From Salvator merianae (Eukaryota > Chordata > Lepidosauria > Squamata > Teiidae): 64,000 nucleotides of DNA. The notes beneath the pieces were generated by a model. It made no database searches. It saw only the letters and a program-made list of their open reading frames with translations, and was not told the origin of the DNA. This document shows positions 23,941 through 36,123 of this stretch, piece by piece. Positions within the stretch are counted from its first letter, which is position 1. Each line of letters begins with the position of its first letter. Made by a program: the position numbers and the translations under genes. The DNA lies in the NCBI GenBank assembly GCA_003586115.2, contig QVOM02000049.1, positions 18,357,470-18,421,469 of the forward strand, read 5' to 3'.

Positions 23941-26369
23941 TTCCAGACTGAGCCTTGCCTTGATTTGGACCCTAGGGTGTTGCATGATCCAGATCCACTG
24001 GTCCATGTCATGGCAAGGTAAGTACAGAAAGCCCCCAAAGCAGGATTGTTGACCCACCTCCCCTACCCATAGTCTCCGTCCATGGGCAGTGCTAGGATTT
24101 TTTAAAGAGGAAAAAAAACATACTGCAATCATGGTTATATGCAAGTAAACCCTAATGATTTTGGTGGGACTTATTTCTCAGTAGTTGAGTATACTATTCT
24201 CTTGGTATTGCTACCCTAGTCTCCAACATATGCAGCCCATACATTTGAGGCTGTTTTAAGGTTACCTGCTTTCTACAGCATTTGCAAGTTATCCTGGAGT
24301 CTAATATGTGCAGGGAGGGAAGAAATGGAAATTGGAAGTGAGTACCATTCCTTACAGTGAACAGAATGGTAAAACAGAGAATCTGGTCCTGATTTGCTGC
24401 AGGGAATGGCAGTCTCTTCCAATTCTCACTTTTCCCTTTGCTACATGAATTGGAATTCAGGTGTGTCATCTTATACGAGAGGAAATGGATAACCTTTACA
24501 AGAGTTTGCTCCTTCTACCCCTAAATCAGGGCAGAGTCGGAGTCTTATATTGTTATATAAATGTACGAATAAATCTGTAGTATTTGGCAAGCATTAGAAA
24601 CAGTTAAAGATTAGAAAGCATAAGAAAAATTGAGGGAAGAGTATTAAAAATAAGTGGTGGGTTTTTTTCCTATCTTGAAGAATGATTTAATGAAATAATG
24701 AAAGTTTTGCAATTTATGTATTGGAATAGTTAGCATGTAAGGACTGATAGTAAATTTTCATAATGTTCACAAGGGTAGGTTTCTAGACAGCCTATAATTT
24801 CAAATATACAAATATTAAATTATCATGTCTATAGGAAAATTCCCGTTTTCCTATAAAGTCACACCTGAAGACTCCATAGGGACAAAAAGGTATGGCTTAG
24901 AGATTCAATTTGCCCTAACGCATCCCAAGGCCATAGACATCAGTGCCACTCAGAAGTACCAAAATCAGCATTGCTAGAACTCATAACTGACCAAAGTTAG
25001 CAGTGCTCAATAGAGAAGTGCCAGAACATTGGAATGGCTATGGTCAGCAGTTTTTAAAAAATATCTTCATCTCTTGAGAAAAAAAAAAAACCATGGCAAA
25101 GTGCCAGTCTCCTGTGTTACCTTGTGAATATGCAAGTTGTAGAGATTGCATGCACCAAAACTCTATTGTACAGTGTGGATATCTGAAACTAGAGGTTATT
25201 AAAAGCACAAATAACAAGGGACAGTTGTATGTGTGCAGTCAACATAGTTCGTGTTTATAGAGATGCATTTTGTAAGCTTGAGTTTTGTTGTTGTGATAGA
25301 ATGTAGAGCTGTAATCTCAGAGATATCTCAATACTGTACATATGTATGTAAACAGAAATACCTTGCTGGTTATAACGAATTTTTCCTTGTTTGAAAACTC
25401 TTGAAAAAGAATTGCCACCCTCACCCCCACAATGCAGTTAGAATTGCTATGACCACATATATTCGATCTGCTGGGTTTGGGTTTTATATCTCAAACCGTG
25501 TGTCTAGTGGTTCATGACACTAGAGCTTGTAGCCATTATCTAGACTGATAATATGTGACCATCCTACTGTATGTTCTGCCTACCATCTTCATCTAATACT
25601 AGCTTGTAATATCACTCCCTGGCTGTGCAGCTCTTTGCCACAGCTGCCAAACAGGAGTGGCTACAGATTAAAATTGCTTTCCCAAATCACTGCACCCCAC
25701 ATGTTTTTGATTTTAACTCCCATCTTCCATGGACATTTTCCATGCTGGCTGGGGATCCAAGGAAGAAGGAGGATGAATTAGAAGCCTAGGGATGTTTGTA
25801 AAAAGTTATTTTTACGGCCAAGCTATTCTGCTGTATAAGTGTATAGTCTGGTCTACATATTTAGGTATAGTTTACATTGTAAGACATTTTAGATAATTAC
25901 TTCAGCAAAAATAGAAGATAAATATCCTTCTTTCCTCCAGATTTAGTAATTCATGCTAAAATTTTATAACTAGAGACTGATCTTTTTTTTGTTTAAATCA
26001 ATGATTCCTAAACTGGAAGGCATGAGCGAGTTAAGAGAAAACTCCTTATTTAGGCAAGATAAAATTATTAGTAAGCAAACTATAAATAGGAATACCACAA
26101 TACAAATAGTTTACAGACTATGTAATATAAACACAAATGTAAATTTGTTTCTGTTAAAAAGTGTGGAGTGAGGAAACTAAAAGGGAAGCAAGCGGTCATG
26201 TCAAAGTTTGGGAACCACAGGTGCAAATACTCTTGTTCCGAGTCATTCACTAGGAAAATAGGAAGATTTTTATAACATAATTCTGTGTAGTGGTAACTTT
26301 TCATGTTTAGATTGTGTCTTCTGACTTGTATGCATTCTTATACATGCACATATTTTCTTTTCTCTTTAG

Positions 26370-26533
26370 AATATGCAGAATACGCTTGGAAAACAAAGGC
26401 TGCCCGAGCTCAGTTACCAGGACCCCCTTACAACTCAGCAGCAAAAAGCATGAACATTTTAACACGTCCGCCTCCAGTTGAACCTGTCCATGGGAGAACT
26501 GATTGGCTGGCCAAGTACGGAGGGCATCGGTAG
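26370..26533 (+). CDS. MAK: MAK terminal coding exon
   Basis: The acceptor TTTTCTCTTTAG precedes the last coding exon (164 nt including stop). It reads YAEYAWKTKAARAQLPGPPY, then MNILTRPPPVEPVHGRTDW and LAKYGGHR, with a TAG stop at 26531-26533. The VHGRTDWxAKYGGHR terminus is diagnostic for MAK; CILK1 ends with ASRR. The ten coding exons here add up to 1587 nt, that is 528 codons plus stop. With roughly 130 residues upstream this gives a protein near 658 residues, close to the mammalian retinal isoform. Confidence 0.96.
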
Positions 26534-26697
26534 AGGTCCTGTCCCCCACCAAGTTGCTTACTGTGACTGATAGTATAATTCCCTTCATTTTATTCCAAGA
26601 CATTTTAAAACACATTTCTACTAATAGACTATCGATTCTCGAAAGAACTGAGAGCCTGTATTTTATTACCACTAGGAAAGAAAATTATTATAATAAA
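26534..26697 (+). terminator. MAK: MAK 3' UTR start with AATAAA signal
   Basis: The first AATAAA downstream of the stop is at 26692-26697, about 160 nt into the 3' UTR. Longer UTR forms are possible, since the following 1.5 kb is AT-rich and free of recognised repeats. Cleavage position is inferred. Confidence 0.5.
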
Positions 26698-29430
26698 TAC
26701 GTTTTACTTAGAAAGCATCCTTCAAAATGGTGTCTCCAAAGGTAGGGGTTTTATTTTGTTTACATGACAAGTGTTTTGTAAAGTATCTTGCCAAAAGCAA
26801 ACAAGTATTCAAATTCTTACTAAGTAGGTGATAGCTTTTATTGGATCCTTTTGATGTGTTCATATATTTTAAAATGTCACAAAATTGCAAACAAGCATAT
26901 TAGTAATTTGTTAACTATTGATAATTTATATTGGGAGAAAAATGGGTGGAAAGGGTGAAAAAGTAAAGGATTGTTCCAGAATATCTTTCCAAAAATATAT
27001 TCAAGGAGAACAGTGTAAGCAAAAACAGATGAATTCTTTATTTTAGTCAACAGCAAGGTACAACAAGCAAACCAGAGACATATATTATAGAAACAAATAA
27101 TGCGTGCTTTTAGTTTTGTTGGATTCTAACATGAGAAAAAAATCCTTTATTGTGGAAGAAAAATGAACATGAACAACTGAATAGAAAATCTTGAGGTCCC
27201 CTACCACCCTCTTGACCAAAATGAATGTTCAAATGGAGAATATTTACCACTGTGATTTCTTGACTAGGAAATGATGACCAGAGTGCATGTTTTCTCTAGT
27301 TAGATGAATTAGAATAATTCCAGAGTCAGGAGATAGATAATTGTAATTTCAGAATGTTGCTCAGTGATCTGCTAGTCTAGTAGGCATTTCCATCTGTGAC
27401 CTTCCATCTTTTATTGAATGGGAGTTCTGTAGTCCTATATCATTTTTAAAAAGTCTTAAGCTTTTTTTTTTCTTCTCATCACTGTTGTTGAATAAGAAAC
27501 TTTGATTAGCCCACTTAATTGTAGTGCCTTCTCATGGTAGCCCAGGATGTCCAGCTTTTTAGAACTTCCTATAAGTCATTCTTAAAAACTCCTATAGTAG
27601 TTAGTGTTATCTGACCTATGATGCATCTACAGTTTCCTTTTTAATTTTGGATGCCATAAATTCCATAGTGGGCCCAAACCTATTTGTGTTCTCAGGATGC
27701 TTATATTTTTAATAGATTTCTTATTGTACTGGACACAGAGATACAAGCTGAATGCTTCTTCAACTGCTAGGTAATGCAGTATGTAATGTTATATTAACAC
27801 AGACAATCCATAGTTTTAGAAAGTTTTATACACACAGAGACACACACACACACACATATATATTGTAAAATGTTAAAAGTTATTTGTAGACTGACAAGTA
27901 CTTTTTTAAAAAAATGTGCATATCTGTTGTGTATTTATTGGTTTGTTTATGGCATGAATTAGGACTTCAACTAAAATTTATTTGATTTTGTATTCTTTAA
28001 TTTAATAGAATTTACTAGTGTAGTTGATACTGAAACATTCCTTTAATTTTATATAACAGAAATTGGTATTATAATTTCAGTAGTTTTTCAAAGCTGGTAT
28101 GTGTTACGCAGGCAATATTGCGCGGCTGAAGAACTATAACATAAAGTTGTACTACCTGCAGAAGACTTTCATTCCTTGACGATAAAGGGCATTATTTCAC
28201 AATTCACTACATTAGTCATGTTTTCTTCTTTGCATCCATTTACAGGTTTCATATGGTAGTAATGAAAGCTTTTGCAATTAGCCTGGTTTTCAACCGAAAA
28301 TCAGATGTTTTATTACAGAGTTAACTTACGAGGAACTGACGAAACAAACAAGCAAACAAACAAACAAACAAAAAACAAACGGTACTTTCTCAAAGTCCAG
28401 AGCTTCAGTACAAAGAATGTGATACTGGTGCCAGAATGCAATCCCGGAGAAGTTCCACTTTTTCTATAAGACCCACTTTGTATCATGACATGCTGTTTCT
28501 TGACTGCCATCAGCCAGTGTTGAGATATGCTTATATAGCCTCAGATCATGGAGCAAACTGATACATCTGCCCTCTGAAATATATATACATTTGAATAATT
28601 TCCTAGAAATTAACAGATAAGCTTATGTGACTTCAGATGTCAGACACTGTTGGCTGTGGTAGAAGATTCAGTAGAATTAGAGTTAGTCTGTGTATGTATG
28701 TGGCACCATTAAAACTACCTGCATCTGAACTAGTGGAATCTTAAAAACAACAGCTCTCCTTCTTTACTGTAAGTTATATTTTTGGTAAAGTCATTTAGAT
28801 ATAGCCCACTGTTTCCCTTTATCTGCATGTAGTGCTTTCCTAAGCAGTTATTTAATTTTTTTTTTTGCTTCAGCATTGTAGTTACATGCAGCAATCAGGG
28901 GATCAAGTTAATTGCTTTACCACAAGAGGTCTGTATCTATGTCTGTCACTTTTATCACAACCAAAGGAACAAGAATTGGGAAGCAGACAAGAATTTGGGC
29001 ACAGATCAGCCAAAGTGAAACATGTAAAAGCTGTTTTAAGTAGCAATGTTACTAATGTGTTTAACCACTTTCTGTTGGAACCTGCACAACCTAAGACTGC
29101 ATATAACAAACTGATTGGGGTAACCCGTGGTGACCCAGAAGTCGGGGTGGGCAAATGGGCAGATCCCAGCTGTGGTCAGTCCCTGCCCCGAGGACCCAGA
29201 AAGGGGGCAGAGGGCGGGAAATCTTGGCAGATCTTGTTGAAGAAAAAGCACTGGGCTAGTGTGTGGCACACGGCACCATCTCGGACACCTGCTTGGCCCA
29301 TGATGGTGAAAGGCCTGTCTGAGGCTGTAGAAGCCTCTTTAAGGCCACCCAGACAAAAGGCTGCCTTTTGAAGAAAGGTCACCCCATGCAAGCTGAGTTT
29401 GGAAGCAGCCTAAAAATGTTTACTTTTGGC
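26698..29430. other. MAK-TMEM14C intergenic DNA, left part
   Basis: AT-rich, with a (CA)n/(TA)n array at 27836-27862 and a (CAAA)n array at 28344-28372. A 168-codon open frame (28865-29371 +) resembles no family I recognise and has poor context, so I do not call it a gene. Longer MAK 3' UTR forms could lie here. Confidence 0.6.
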
Positions 29431-29436
29431 TATAAC

Positions 29437-29712
29437 TATAGTGTGCCTTGTTATTTACAGACTTAAAACCTGCGTGCTTTGCGTGTTTGTGAGGGAGGAT
29501 TTGATACACCCCCTCGGTATTTACAACAGAAAAAAGGCCACAGAATCCCATGTTTATGTGTTTGACAGCAATGAACAGCTAAGTTTTGTGCCTGGAAGTA
29601 GTGAGGGAGTTAAAAATCAGCTGTTTGGTGGTTCCCTTGAAATTTGGAATTGTTAGGATCCAGCGTATTGTTCCAGAACCCAACTCTTGTAAATAATGAG
29701 GGTTGACGGTAT
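29437..29712. mobile_element. Possible Tigger-type MITE
   Basis: The right end GTAAATAATGAGGGTTGACG resembles Tigger/pogo termini (AACCCTCATTATTTAC inverted), and a looser inverse match (CCTTGTTATTTACAGAC) lies at about 29445-29465. Ends abut TA dinucleotides. Degraded. Confidence 0.4.
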
Positions 29713-31067
29713 TAATTTTTATTGCTTAAGAAAAACAGAAACAGAAATTTGTTTCTGTTGGGAAAAAAAGATCTAGTTTAAGTTTGAAACTGTGGAGGCA
29801 GAAGGCTGTTTTTAACCTTCAATAGTCTAGTTAGAAGTTGTTCAGAAATGTTTTTAAACAGTTCACAGAATGATATGTAAGGTTTATAACCTTCAGCATT
29901 ATTAAATACACAATGGTTCTTGTACTACCATACTGGTAGCTGTTAAAGAATGAAGAGGTTAAGGGATAGAGGGGAATAAGCAAAAGAAAATGCTCTTTGA
30001 AAGCTGAAATTTTATAGATCTCCCTCACAACAAAATGATAAGTTGAAAAAAGTTAATCATCATATACTGTGTGGAAAAATAATCCGTGGATCTTGAAAAG
30101 GGTGGATTAGAACGTAATAATTTGGTAAAGCTGAAGATAATCTAGATTTGCTAAAAACATGGATCAAATTTAGTAAACCACTGGAACTTCTTTTCGACTC
30201 AGCCCCCTCCGCTTTCAACACACTTAAGACTTGGATGCCTGCAAAGAATTAGTGTATGGCTCATTTCCCAAGATACATAGTACTAGAAGTAAAGTTTGTA
30301 TACATACAACTCGGTGTATATATTGCATCCACAGGATTCAGGAGCATGGCCATAACCTTGTGAAAGTAGGTAGTTATCCTGAAATGTCACTTGAAGTACT
30401 TTTTACACTGAGGCATACTTGGCAGTGGTAATGTGGTGTGAGAAGAAAGAAATGCACAAAACCATATCTGTCTTTAGTGCCCAAAAATCTTCAAATTCAC
30501 TTTTTATTACTACTACTTAGTACATTCTGTTATTGTGCAATAATCTCCTTGGGCCCATTCACACTTGTGTGTAGCTTTCACAACATTTACTCGACAACAT
30601 ATTTCATTACACAACCTGTATACTTTGTGTGGTTTTTCAAACCATAGCACTTTTTCTGAAAAGTTGCCTTTTATATGATTTCCCTGATTGCAAAACTTAC
30701 AGTGTGAGATTAGACTCATACAAAATACTGTTTATTGAAACTGTTAAGTGTGAATGAACCATTGTAAAAGTGATCAAACTTTTACTTGATTTGAAGAAGA
30801 AAAAATACTTTTGTTAAAAACTGTTTTGTTACAGTATATCCAAATATTTAGTTTTCTGGGATCATGTGAAAAACAAGAGTTAAATATACCTTATGATGAA
30901 CCATAAGCACTTTCTTTAGTTAATTCTACAGCTGTTGACTCAGTGCAGTTGTGCAAGAGAAGCCAGGAAAGTCAATATTGCAATTAAATGTCTTGTTTCT
31001 TATTTCAAGTAGAAGGTTCAGAAGGCTGGCTCCTCAGGCATTACATCTGATTTTTGTCTGAATACAA
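29713..31067 (-). other. TMEM14C 3' UTR region
   Basis: This stretch follows the TMEM14C stop on the - strand. Candidate poly(A) signals (TTTATT on the + strand) occur at 30731-30736 and near 30503; none can be chosen from sequence alone. No repeat or gene recognised. Confidence 0.4.
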
Positions 31068-31125
31068 TCATGGCTGAAAGGGTTTCTCCATCATTTGTAG
31101 TCCCAACTTGCTCACCATTAATAAG
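31068..31125 (-). CDS. TMEM14C: TMEM14C last coding exon
   Basis: On the - strand the acceptor TTCATACAG leads into SLLMVSKLGLQMMEKPFQP and a TGA stop (plus-strand 31068-31070). The first Ser codon is split, its AG coming from the previous exon. This is the fourth hydrophobic segment and short tail of the TMEM14 fold. The upstream intron end (31126-31190) is an ATAAAT-type low-complexity array. Confidence 0.9.
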
Positions 31126-31357
31126 CTGTATGAATATAAATATAAATATAACTACAAATACAGATATAAGTACAAATATAAATACAAACCAGTTTTTTCA
31201 AAAACACTGCTATAAATTAAATGAATGAATGAAAGATAACTTTCAGCCTTGTTATAATTCTGTTAATTATATATTATGTATACCCACATACCATATTTAC
31301 TTAAGGCAATCAGTTCAAAATGTGTCACAACAGGAGAACAAGAATCGAATGCCGTAC

Positions 31358-31445
31358 CTGGCAGCAGCAATTAATCCTGCAGGCATGAATTTCCTGGAGT
31401 TATAAAACCTCATTCCCATTACGCCGGTCAAGGTTCCAGATGCAA
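31358..31445 (-). CDS. TMEM14C: TMEM14C exon: [20 protein letters not shown]
   Basis: The acceptor CCCTTCCTCAG and donor CAG|GTACGG bound 88 nt. It reads [19 protein letters not shown], then MPAGLIAAA. [18 protein letters not shown] is the TMEM14 family signature and is closer to TMEM14C than to TMEM14A. Phase 1 in, phase 2 out. Confidence 0.95.
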
Positions 31446-31568
31446 CTGAGGAAGGGAAAAAGATCATCATTATAGAAAGCACCAGCAATAGCTTACAGAT
31501 CCAGGTTGCGAAGCCATAGGAGAAGGGGTGGACTCCCCTGGGAAACCTTGCTCTTTGATTCTGCTAAG

Positions 31569-31718
31569 GCTCTATCCAGACCATCACTTTCTTATTATGC
31601 TGTATTTGGATTTTCTGGAATAAAAGTCTCCTTGGAGTGCTTTATTTTGGAATATCCATGCTTTATTCTGGAATATCCAAATGCAGTGGAATAAGTAAGC
31701 AATGTCTGGATGTAGCTT
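31569..31718. mobile_element. Fold-back MITE copy 1
   Basis: TTATTATGCTGTATTTGGAT...TCTGGAATAAA is mirrored by TTTATTCTGGAATATCCAAA and GCAGTGGAATAAGTAAGC. The same family is at 31853-31978. It lies in TMEM14C intron 31446-34149. Confidence 0.75.
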
Positions 31719-31852
31719 AAGCCTCACACTGATCTGCTGTGGACCAAAATTAAAGGGCAAAGAAAGGCTTCCAGGTGGAGTTACCCTCCCACTGGAACCT
31801 TCACTGAAAGGGACATAAATATAATGTGGGTTTAAAATATAAGACTTGGACT

Positions 31853-31978
31853 GCATCCCGACTTATTCCAGTATATTTGGATATTCTGGAATAAAGCAAG
31901 GGTATTCCATTATATCCATGCTTTATTCTGGAATATCCAAATATAGCGGAATAAGTAAGCAATATCTGGATGCAGCTT
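31853..31978. mobile_element. Fold-back MITE copy 2
   Basis: Terminal GCATCCCGACTTATTCCAGT and its inverse partner at GCGGAATAAGTAAGC...GGATGC enclose TTTGGATATTCTGGAATAAA and its reverse complement. Nearly the whole element is palindromic. Confidence 0.8.
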
Positions 31979-33022
31979 TGGATTCATAACTGGCTTAGTG
32001 ATCATACTCAAAGAGTGGTCATAAATGGCTTCACATCCGATTGGAAGACTGTCTCGACTGGGGTACCGCAAGGCTCTGTCTTGGGCCCATTGCTGTTCAA
32101 CATTTTTATAAACAATCTGGATGAAGGTGTCGAGGGGACGCTGATCAAATTTGCAGACGACACAAAGCTAGGGGGGGTTGCTAACACTAGGGAGGAGAAG
32201 GAGAGGATTCAAAAGGATTTGGACAAGCTTGAACAGTGGGCTGAAACTAACAGAATGACATTTAACAGGGAGAAATGCAAAGTTTTACATCTAGGTAAGA
32301 AAAATGACAATATCCAATACAGAATGGGAGGAATCTCGCTGAGCAGCAGCACATGTGAAAAGGATCTGGGTATACTAGTAGATCATAGATTAAACATGAG
32401 TCAACAGTGTGATGCAGCTGCAAAAAAGGCAAATACCATCCTGGGCTGTATCAAGAAGAGTATAGAGTCTAGATCACAAGAAGTAATTGTCCCACTTTAC
32501 TCTTCCTTGGTCAGACCTCATCTGGAGTATTGTGTCCAGTTCTGGGCGCCCCAGTTTAAAAGGGACATTGACAAACTGGAACAAGTTCAGAGAAGGGTGA
32601 CCAAAATGGTGGGTGGTCTGCAAACCATGTCCTACGAGGAACGGTTAAAGGACCTAGGAATGTTTAGCCTGCAGAAGAGAAGACTGAGAGGAGATATGAT
32701 AGCTGTTTTCAGGTAGCTCAAGTGCTGTCACAGTGCAGAAGGATTGGCCCTATTCTCAATTGCATAAGAAGGAAGGACTAGAAACAATGGGATGAAACTT
32801 CAAGGGAGTAGATACAGGCTAGATATTAGGAAAAGCTTTCTGACCATAAGGGCAATCAGTCACTGGAACAGGTTACCACAGGAGGTGGTGGGCTCTCCTT
32901 CGCTGGAGATCTTCAAGGAAAGGCTGGACAGATATCTGTCTAGGATGGTGTAGTGAATCCTGCATTGAGCAGGGGGTTGGACTCGATGACCCTGGAGGTC
33001 CCTTCCAACTCTATGATTCTAG
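31978..33022 (+). mobile_element. CR1 LINE with long intact reverse-transcriptase frame
   Basis: A 248-codon frame (31970-32716) encodes the second half of CR1 reverse transcriptase: STGVPQGSVLGPLLFNIF, then LIKFADDTKLGG with both catalytic Asp of the FADD box intact, EQWAETNRMTFNREKCKVLH, and QVQRRVTKMVGGLQTMSYEERL. After the stop the sequence continues through the CR1 3' region to AGGTCCCTTCCAACTCTATGA and one terminal ATTCTAG unit. It is 5'-truncated (no endonuclease), so it cannot move by itself, but few disabling changes imply a younger copy than the L2 relics. It sits in TMEM14C intron 31446-34149, in the opposite orientation to the gene. Confidence 0.93.
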
Positions 33023-33438
33023 TAGAAGTGCTATTTATGTGTTATAATTGTGTCCTATCTTTTGTTCAGGCTGAAGTCAGTATGATGCACATACTGGCTT
33101 CATGTGCAGGCACTCAACATACAAAGTCCTGAATGGCTTCCAGCATGTGTCTCGAGACCACAATACTATAATTAAGTGCTAAGGGCCTGCAACTGTTTAA
33201 TGTATTATAAGTCTCCAGATTCTGCAATTAGTGGTTCCATTTTGTTTCATTGGCAGAATTTTTATTTAGCATGAAGCCTACAAAAGTGGCTCCAAATTAA
33301 GGATGTGCCAAATGACTGTAGAGGCACAGGGCTGTAAGTTCCTTTATCTGTGGGCAGGGCTGCAAGCACACACTTGTGTGTGATGCCACTGTGCATGTAC
33401 ACGGCTGCATGTGATGTCATATACATGCATGATGATGT

Positions 33439-33640
33439 GTGCCAGACAGTGGCAGTACGTGCCTTTAAGAGCGGGTGTTCACTCGCATGCCATAGCCGTT
33501 CACGGGGCCACCGGGCCACCGTAGTGACACAACAGGTCACCTAGCAGGTCACAGTGACCTGCTGCGTCACTACGATGGCCCCGTGAACGGCTATGGCGCA
33601 TGAGCGAACACCCGCTCTTAAAGGCACGCACCGCCGCTGG
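33439..33640. mobile_element. CpG-rich fold-back element
   Basis: Left arm CGTGCCTTTAAGAGCGGGTG...GCCATAGCCGTTCACGGGGCC is answered in reverse on the right (GGCCCCGTGAACGGCTATGG...AACACCCGCTCTTAAAGGCA). A smaller palindrome around CAGGTCAC...GTGACCTG is at the centre. A diverged relative is at 62.4 kb. Confidence 0.8.
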
Positions 33641-34149
33641 TGCCAGACCATGCTACCAGAGGCGAGTTCCTCCACCTCTTGGATTTGACTCCCTACACAG
33701 GAGTGTTGTAAAGCTTTGCACGGGAACTGGGCCTGTTGAATAAAGGACCTTACAGTTCCACGCCTCTACTGCCGGTTGTTGATAATGAATGGCAGTGTGG
33801 CACATCCTTACACCAAATGCTTTCTAATGGGAATGAAGAAGTTGAGATGCACATATGGGGTCAAAAGAAGTGTTTAAAATGCATATTACGATGTCCTGGA
33901 AGAAGGTTATCTACCTTTAAAATAAACAGCATTTTATGAATAATCTTAGTTAGTTACAAACTGAATAAAGCATTAGTGATGCGATCACTGAACATAGTGA
34001 AATACTATTGTAGCATCACAATCCATCCTGTGTAGACTTATGTTTGCAAAATAACAGATGGTAAGATTATGATTTGGGGGAAAGGTGGGCTCTGGAAAAG
34101 CAATCGGTATGTATGTTTTTGGCAGACAAATAAGTAATAAAATACTTAC

Positions 34150-34251
34150 TCAATGAAAGCCAAACATTCTTCGGATCCTGAGATTGCTGGTAAGCACCCA
34201 GACCCGCTAAACCACCAAATAAGAGCCCAGCTGCTAGTGAGGGGACACTGC
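34150..34251 (-). CDS. TMEM14C: TMEM14C exon: [20 protein letters not shown]
   Basis: The acceptor AATTCTAG and donor TTGA|GTAAGT bound 102 nt. It reads [20 protein letters not shown] and [13 protein letters not shown]: the Gly-rich second membrane helix and the matrix-side loop. TMEM14C is an inner mitochondrial membrane protein needed for protoporphyrinogen IX import during haem synthesis in erythroid cells (family knowledge). Confidence 0.96.
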
Positions 34252-34399
34252 CTAGAATTAATTGATAAGATACTACAAGTTAAAAAGTAAATGTACAAGC
34301 TGAATGGTTGGTAGGAGCATGAGCATTTCATTTTCTTACATTAATTAATAATTAAAACTTTGCAAAAGTGTGGGACACAAATTTGTACTGGGACCTACC

Positions 34400-34640
34400 T
34401 TTTTTTTTTTAGCTCAATTTATATATCACCACAATTTATGACAGGTTTCTCAAGGTGGCTTGCAAAATAGCATGAGTGTTGAAATTGGAATAGTGATAAA
34501 AGTTTAAAAATAACACCCAAGCCACAAATTAAAAGCGCCTCAGATTAGGAAGACATGCCACTTCTCAGATGAGCACAACAGCAGCTAGAATTCAGTCTTG
34601 CCCACAAAGCCTCCTATAAATAGAGTCCAATTTATTTCAA
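34400..34640 (-). repeat. L2/SINE-type repeat
   Basis: CAATTTATATATCACCACAAT, then CAGGTTTCTCAAGGTGGCTTG, is a diverged tail-type repeat upstream of the TMEM14C exon at 34.2 kb. Between here and 35822 no gene is seen; 35300-35345 has another short tail-like piece. Confidence 0.45.
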
Positions 34641-35822
34641 AGCAAGAACAGAGGTAACCTGAGATGCTTTTGATGGAAAATTTTGTTACTGAAGCTACAA
34701 ACTAACAGCTTTTTTTTTTTTGTAATAGGGAAGATGAATTTAGGAGAGGGGCATAGAAGGAAAAGAAAACTATAATATCAGTTTGGAGATGAGATCAGCA
34801 AGTATAGTAGTTTGCCACGCTGCTTAGCTACTTTTTCTAGACAACTTTTTATGATATGCCATTTTTTCCTGTGATTGTCTTTTGCCACCCCCTGCCCCCA
34901 GCAGACATGAGGAGCTATTGCAGGCTTACCTTTCCTATCTGCCAGCAGCTTCCAAAATGTTACAAGAAACTAGCTAAGTGCCTGCCCACTTTTGTTATTG
35001 TTCATGTACTTGGCTGGCTTATGGTAACATGAAGCAAGATCATTTCGGAAGTTGTTGTAAGACGTGAAAGGTGAAGGGAACTATTATGGGAAATCTGGAT
35101 TTGTTGGATTTTCTGTAATAGTGATATATTGGGTTATCGTCTCACGAACCCAGAACTATGTTGGGAATGCTGTGATTACGTCTGGTACTCCCAATATAGT
35201 ACCTTGAAAATTGCAGGTTTTGCCTAGCATTACATCTCACTTTTCCTCATTTTTAAATGTAACGTAAGGGATGGAAACCTTTTAAAAATATTGGCATGTT
35301 TTTCAATATTATTTATAATTTTTACCCCACCCTTTGCCAAATAGGGCTCATTTATACCGAAGTTTTAATCCATTTTAAGTCTACCTTCAGAGTGAGAGAA
35401 CATATCAGCAAAATGACTAGCAATTGACCCTTCACATTATTTGAACCCAAGGGTGGATTTTCTGAGTTAGAAAATACTAAAAGAAAAAGACTTGGTGTGT
35501 TTCCTCCCTCTGAAATTGGACTGAAGCTGGACTAAAATGAACTTGTGGATGGGCCCTCAGCTTCTGATGAAATTATGACTGTTGAGATCTGATGTGAGTG
35601 AGATTCTAAATCACCAGTATTGCTGATCACTATCTCTTGTGTTTAGTACAAAAAGACAATTTATTTCTACTGGAACATTGTCTACATATGCCATAAAAAA
35701 CAAACAATAATTGACATCTCTCTTGTGCCAGTAAAGACTTTAGAGTGTAAAAATCTTCACCATGATAAAGCATTATAATGCCAAATGAAGTGATCTGAGA
35801 CTTTCATAATACACTACTATAC

Positions 35823-35898
35823 CTGCTTTTACATAGCCAACTATTCCACCTGAAGCAATCAGTGCTGCATAGCTGTAGCCAACCCAATCAACACTCAT
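35823..35898 (-). CDS. TMEM14C: TMEM14C first coding exon
   Basis: The acceptor TTTTCTTCCAG is followed by A and then ATG at plus-strand 35898-35896. It reads [20 protein letters not shown] and GYVKAG, with donor GCAG|GTATAG. It aligns with [22 protein letters not shown] of human TMEM14C. The four coding exons (76+102+88+58 nt) total 324 nt, that is 107 residues plus stop, slightly shorter than human (112) because the N-terminus before the first helix is shorter. TMEM14B is a primate-type paralogue and not needed to explain this gene. Confidence 0.94.
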
Positions 35899-36123
35899 TC
35901 TGGAAGAAAAGTACAAACATACCGATGTAAATATTAGTCAGGAGCAGTCTTTCCCCCCCCCCTCCACTCTTGGTTATCAAACATAAGGAAAGAAGAAATA
36001 CTTCATTTACACAAAGGTAAAGAAGGAAGCTTAGCATAGCTTTTGGTGTTCCTGAACTCATGGTATTGTCCCCCAGATTCCCACACTATCCATCTGATCA
36101 CAGTCCCCTAAAAAATAAAAATA

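Noticed and set aside
28865..29371. 168-codon open frame on + strand
   Set aside because: No recognisable domain, overlaps long frames on the other strand, lies in repeat-like GC-richer DNA, and lacks splice or promoter context.
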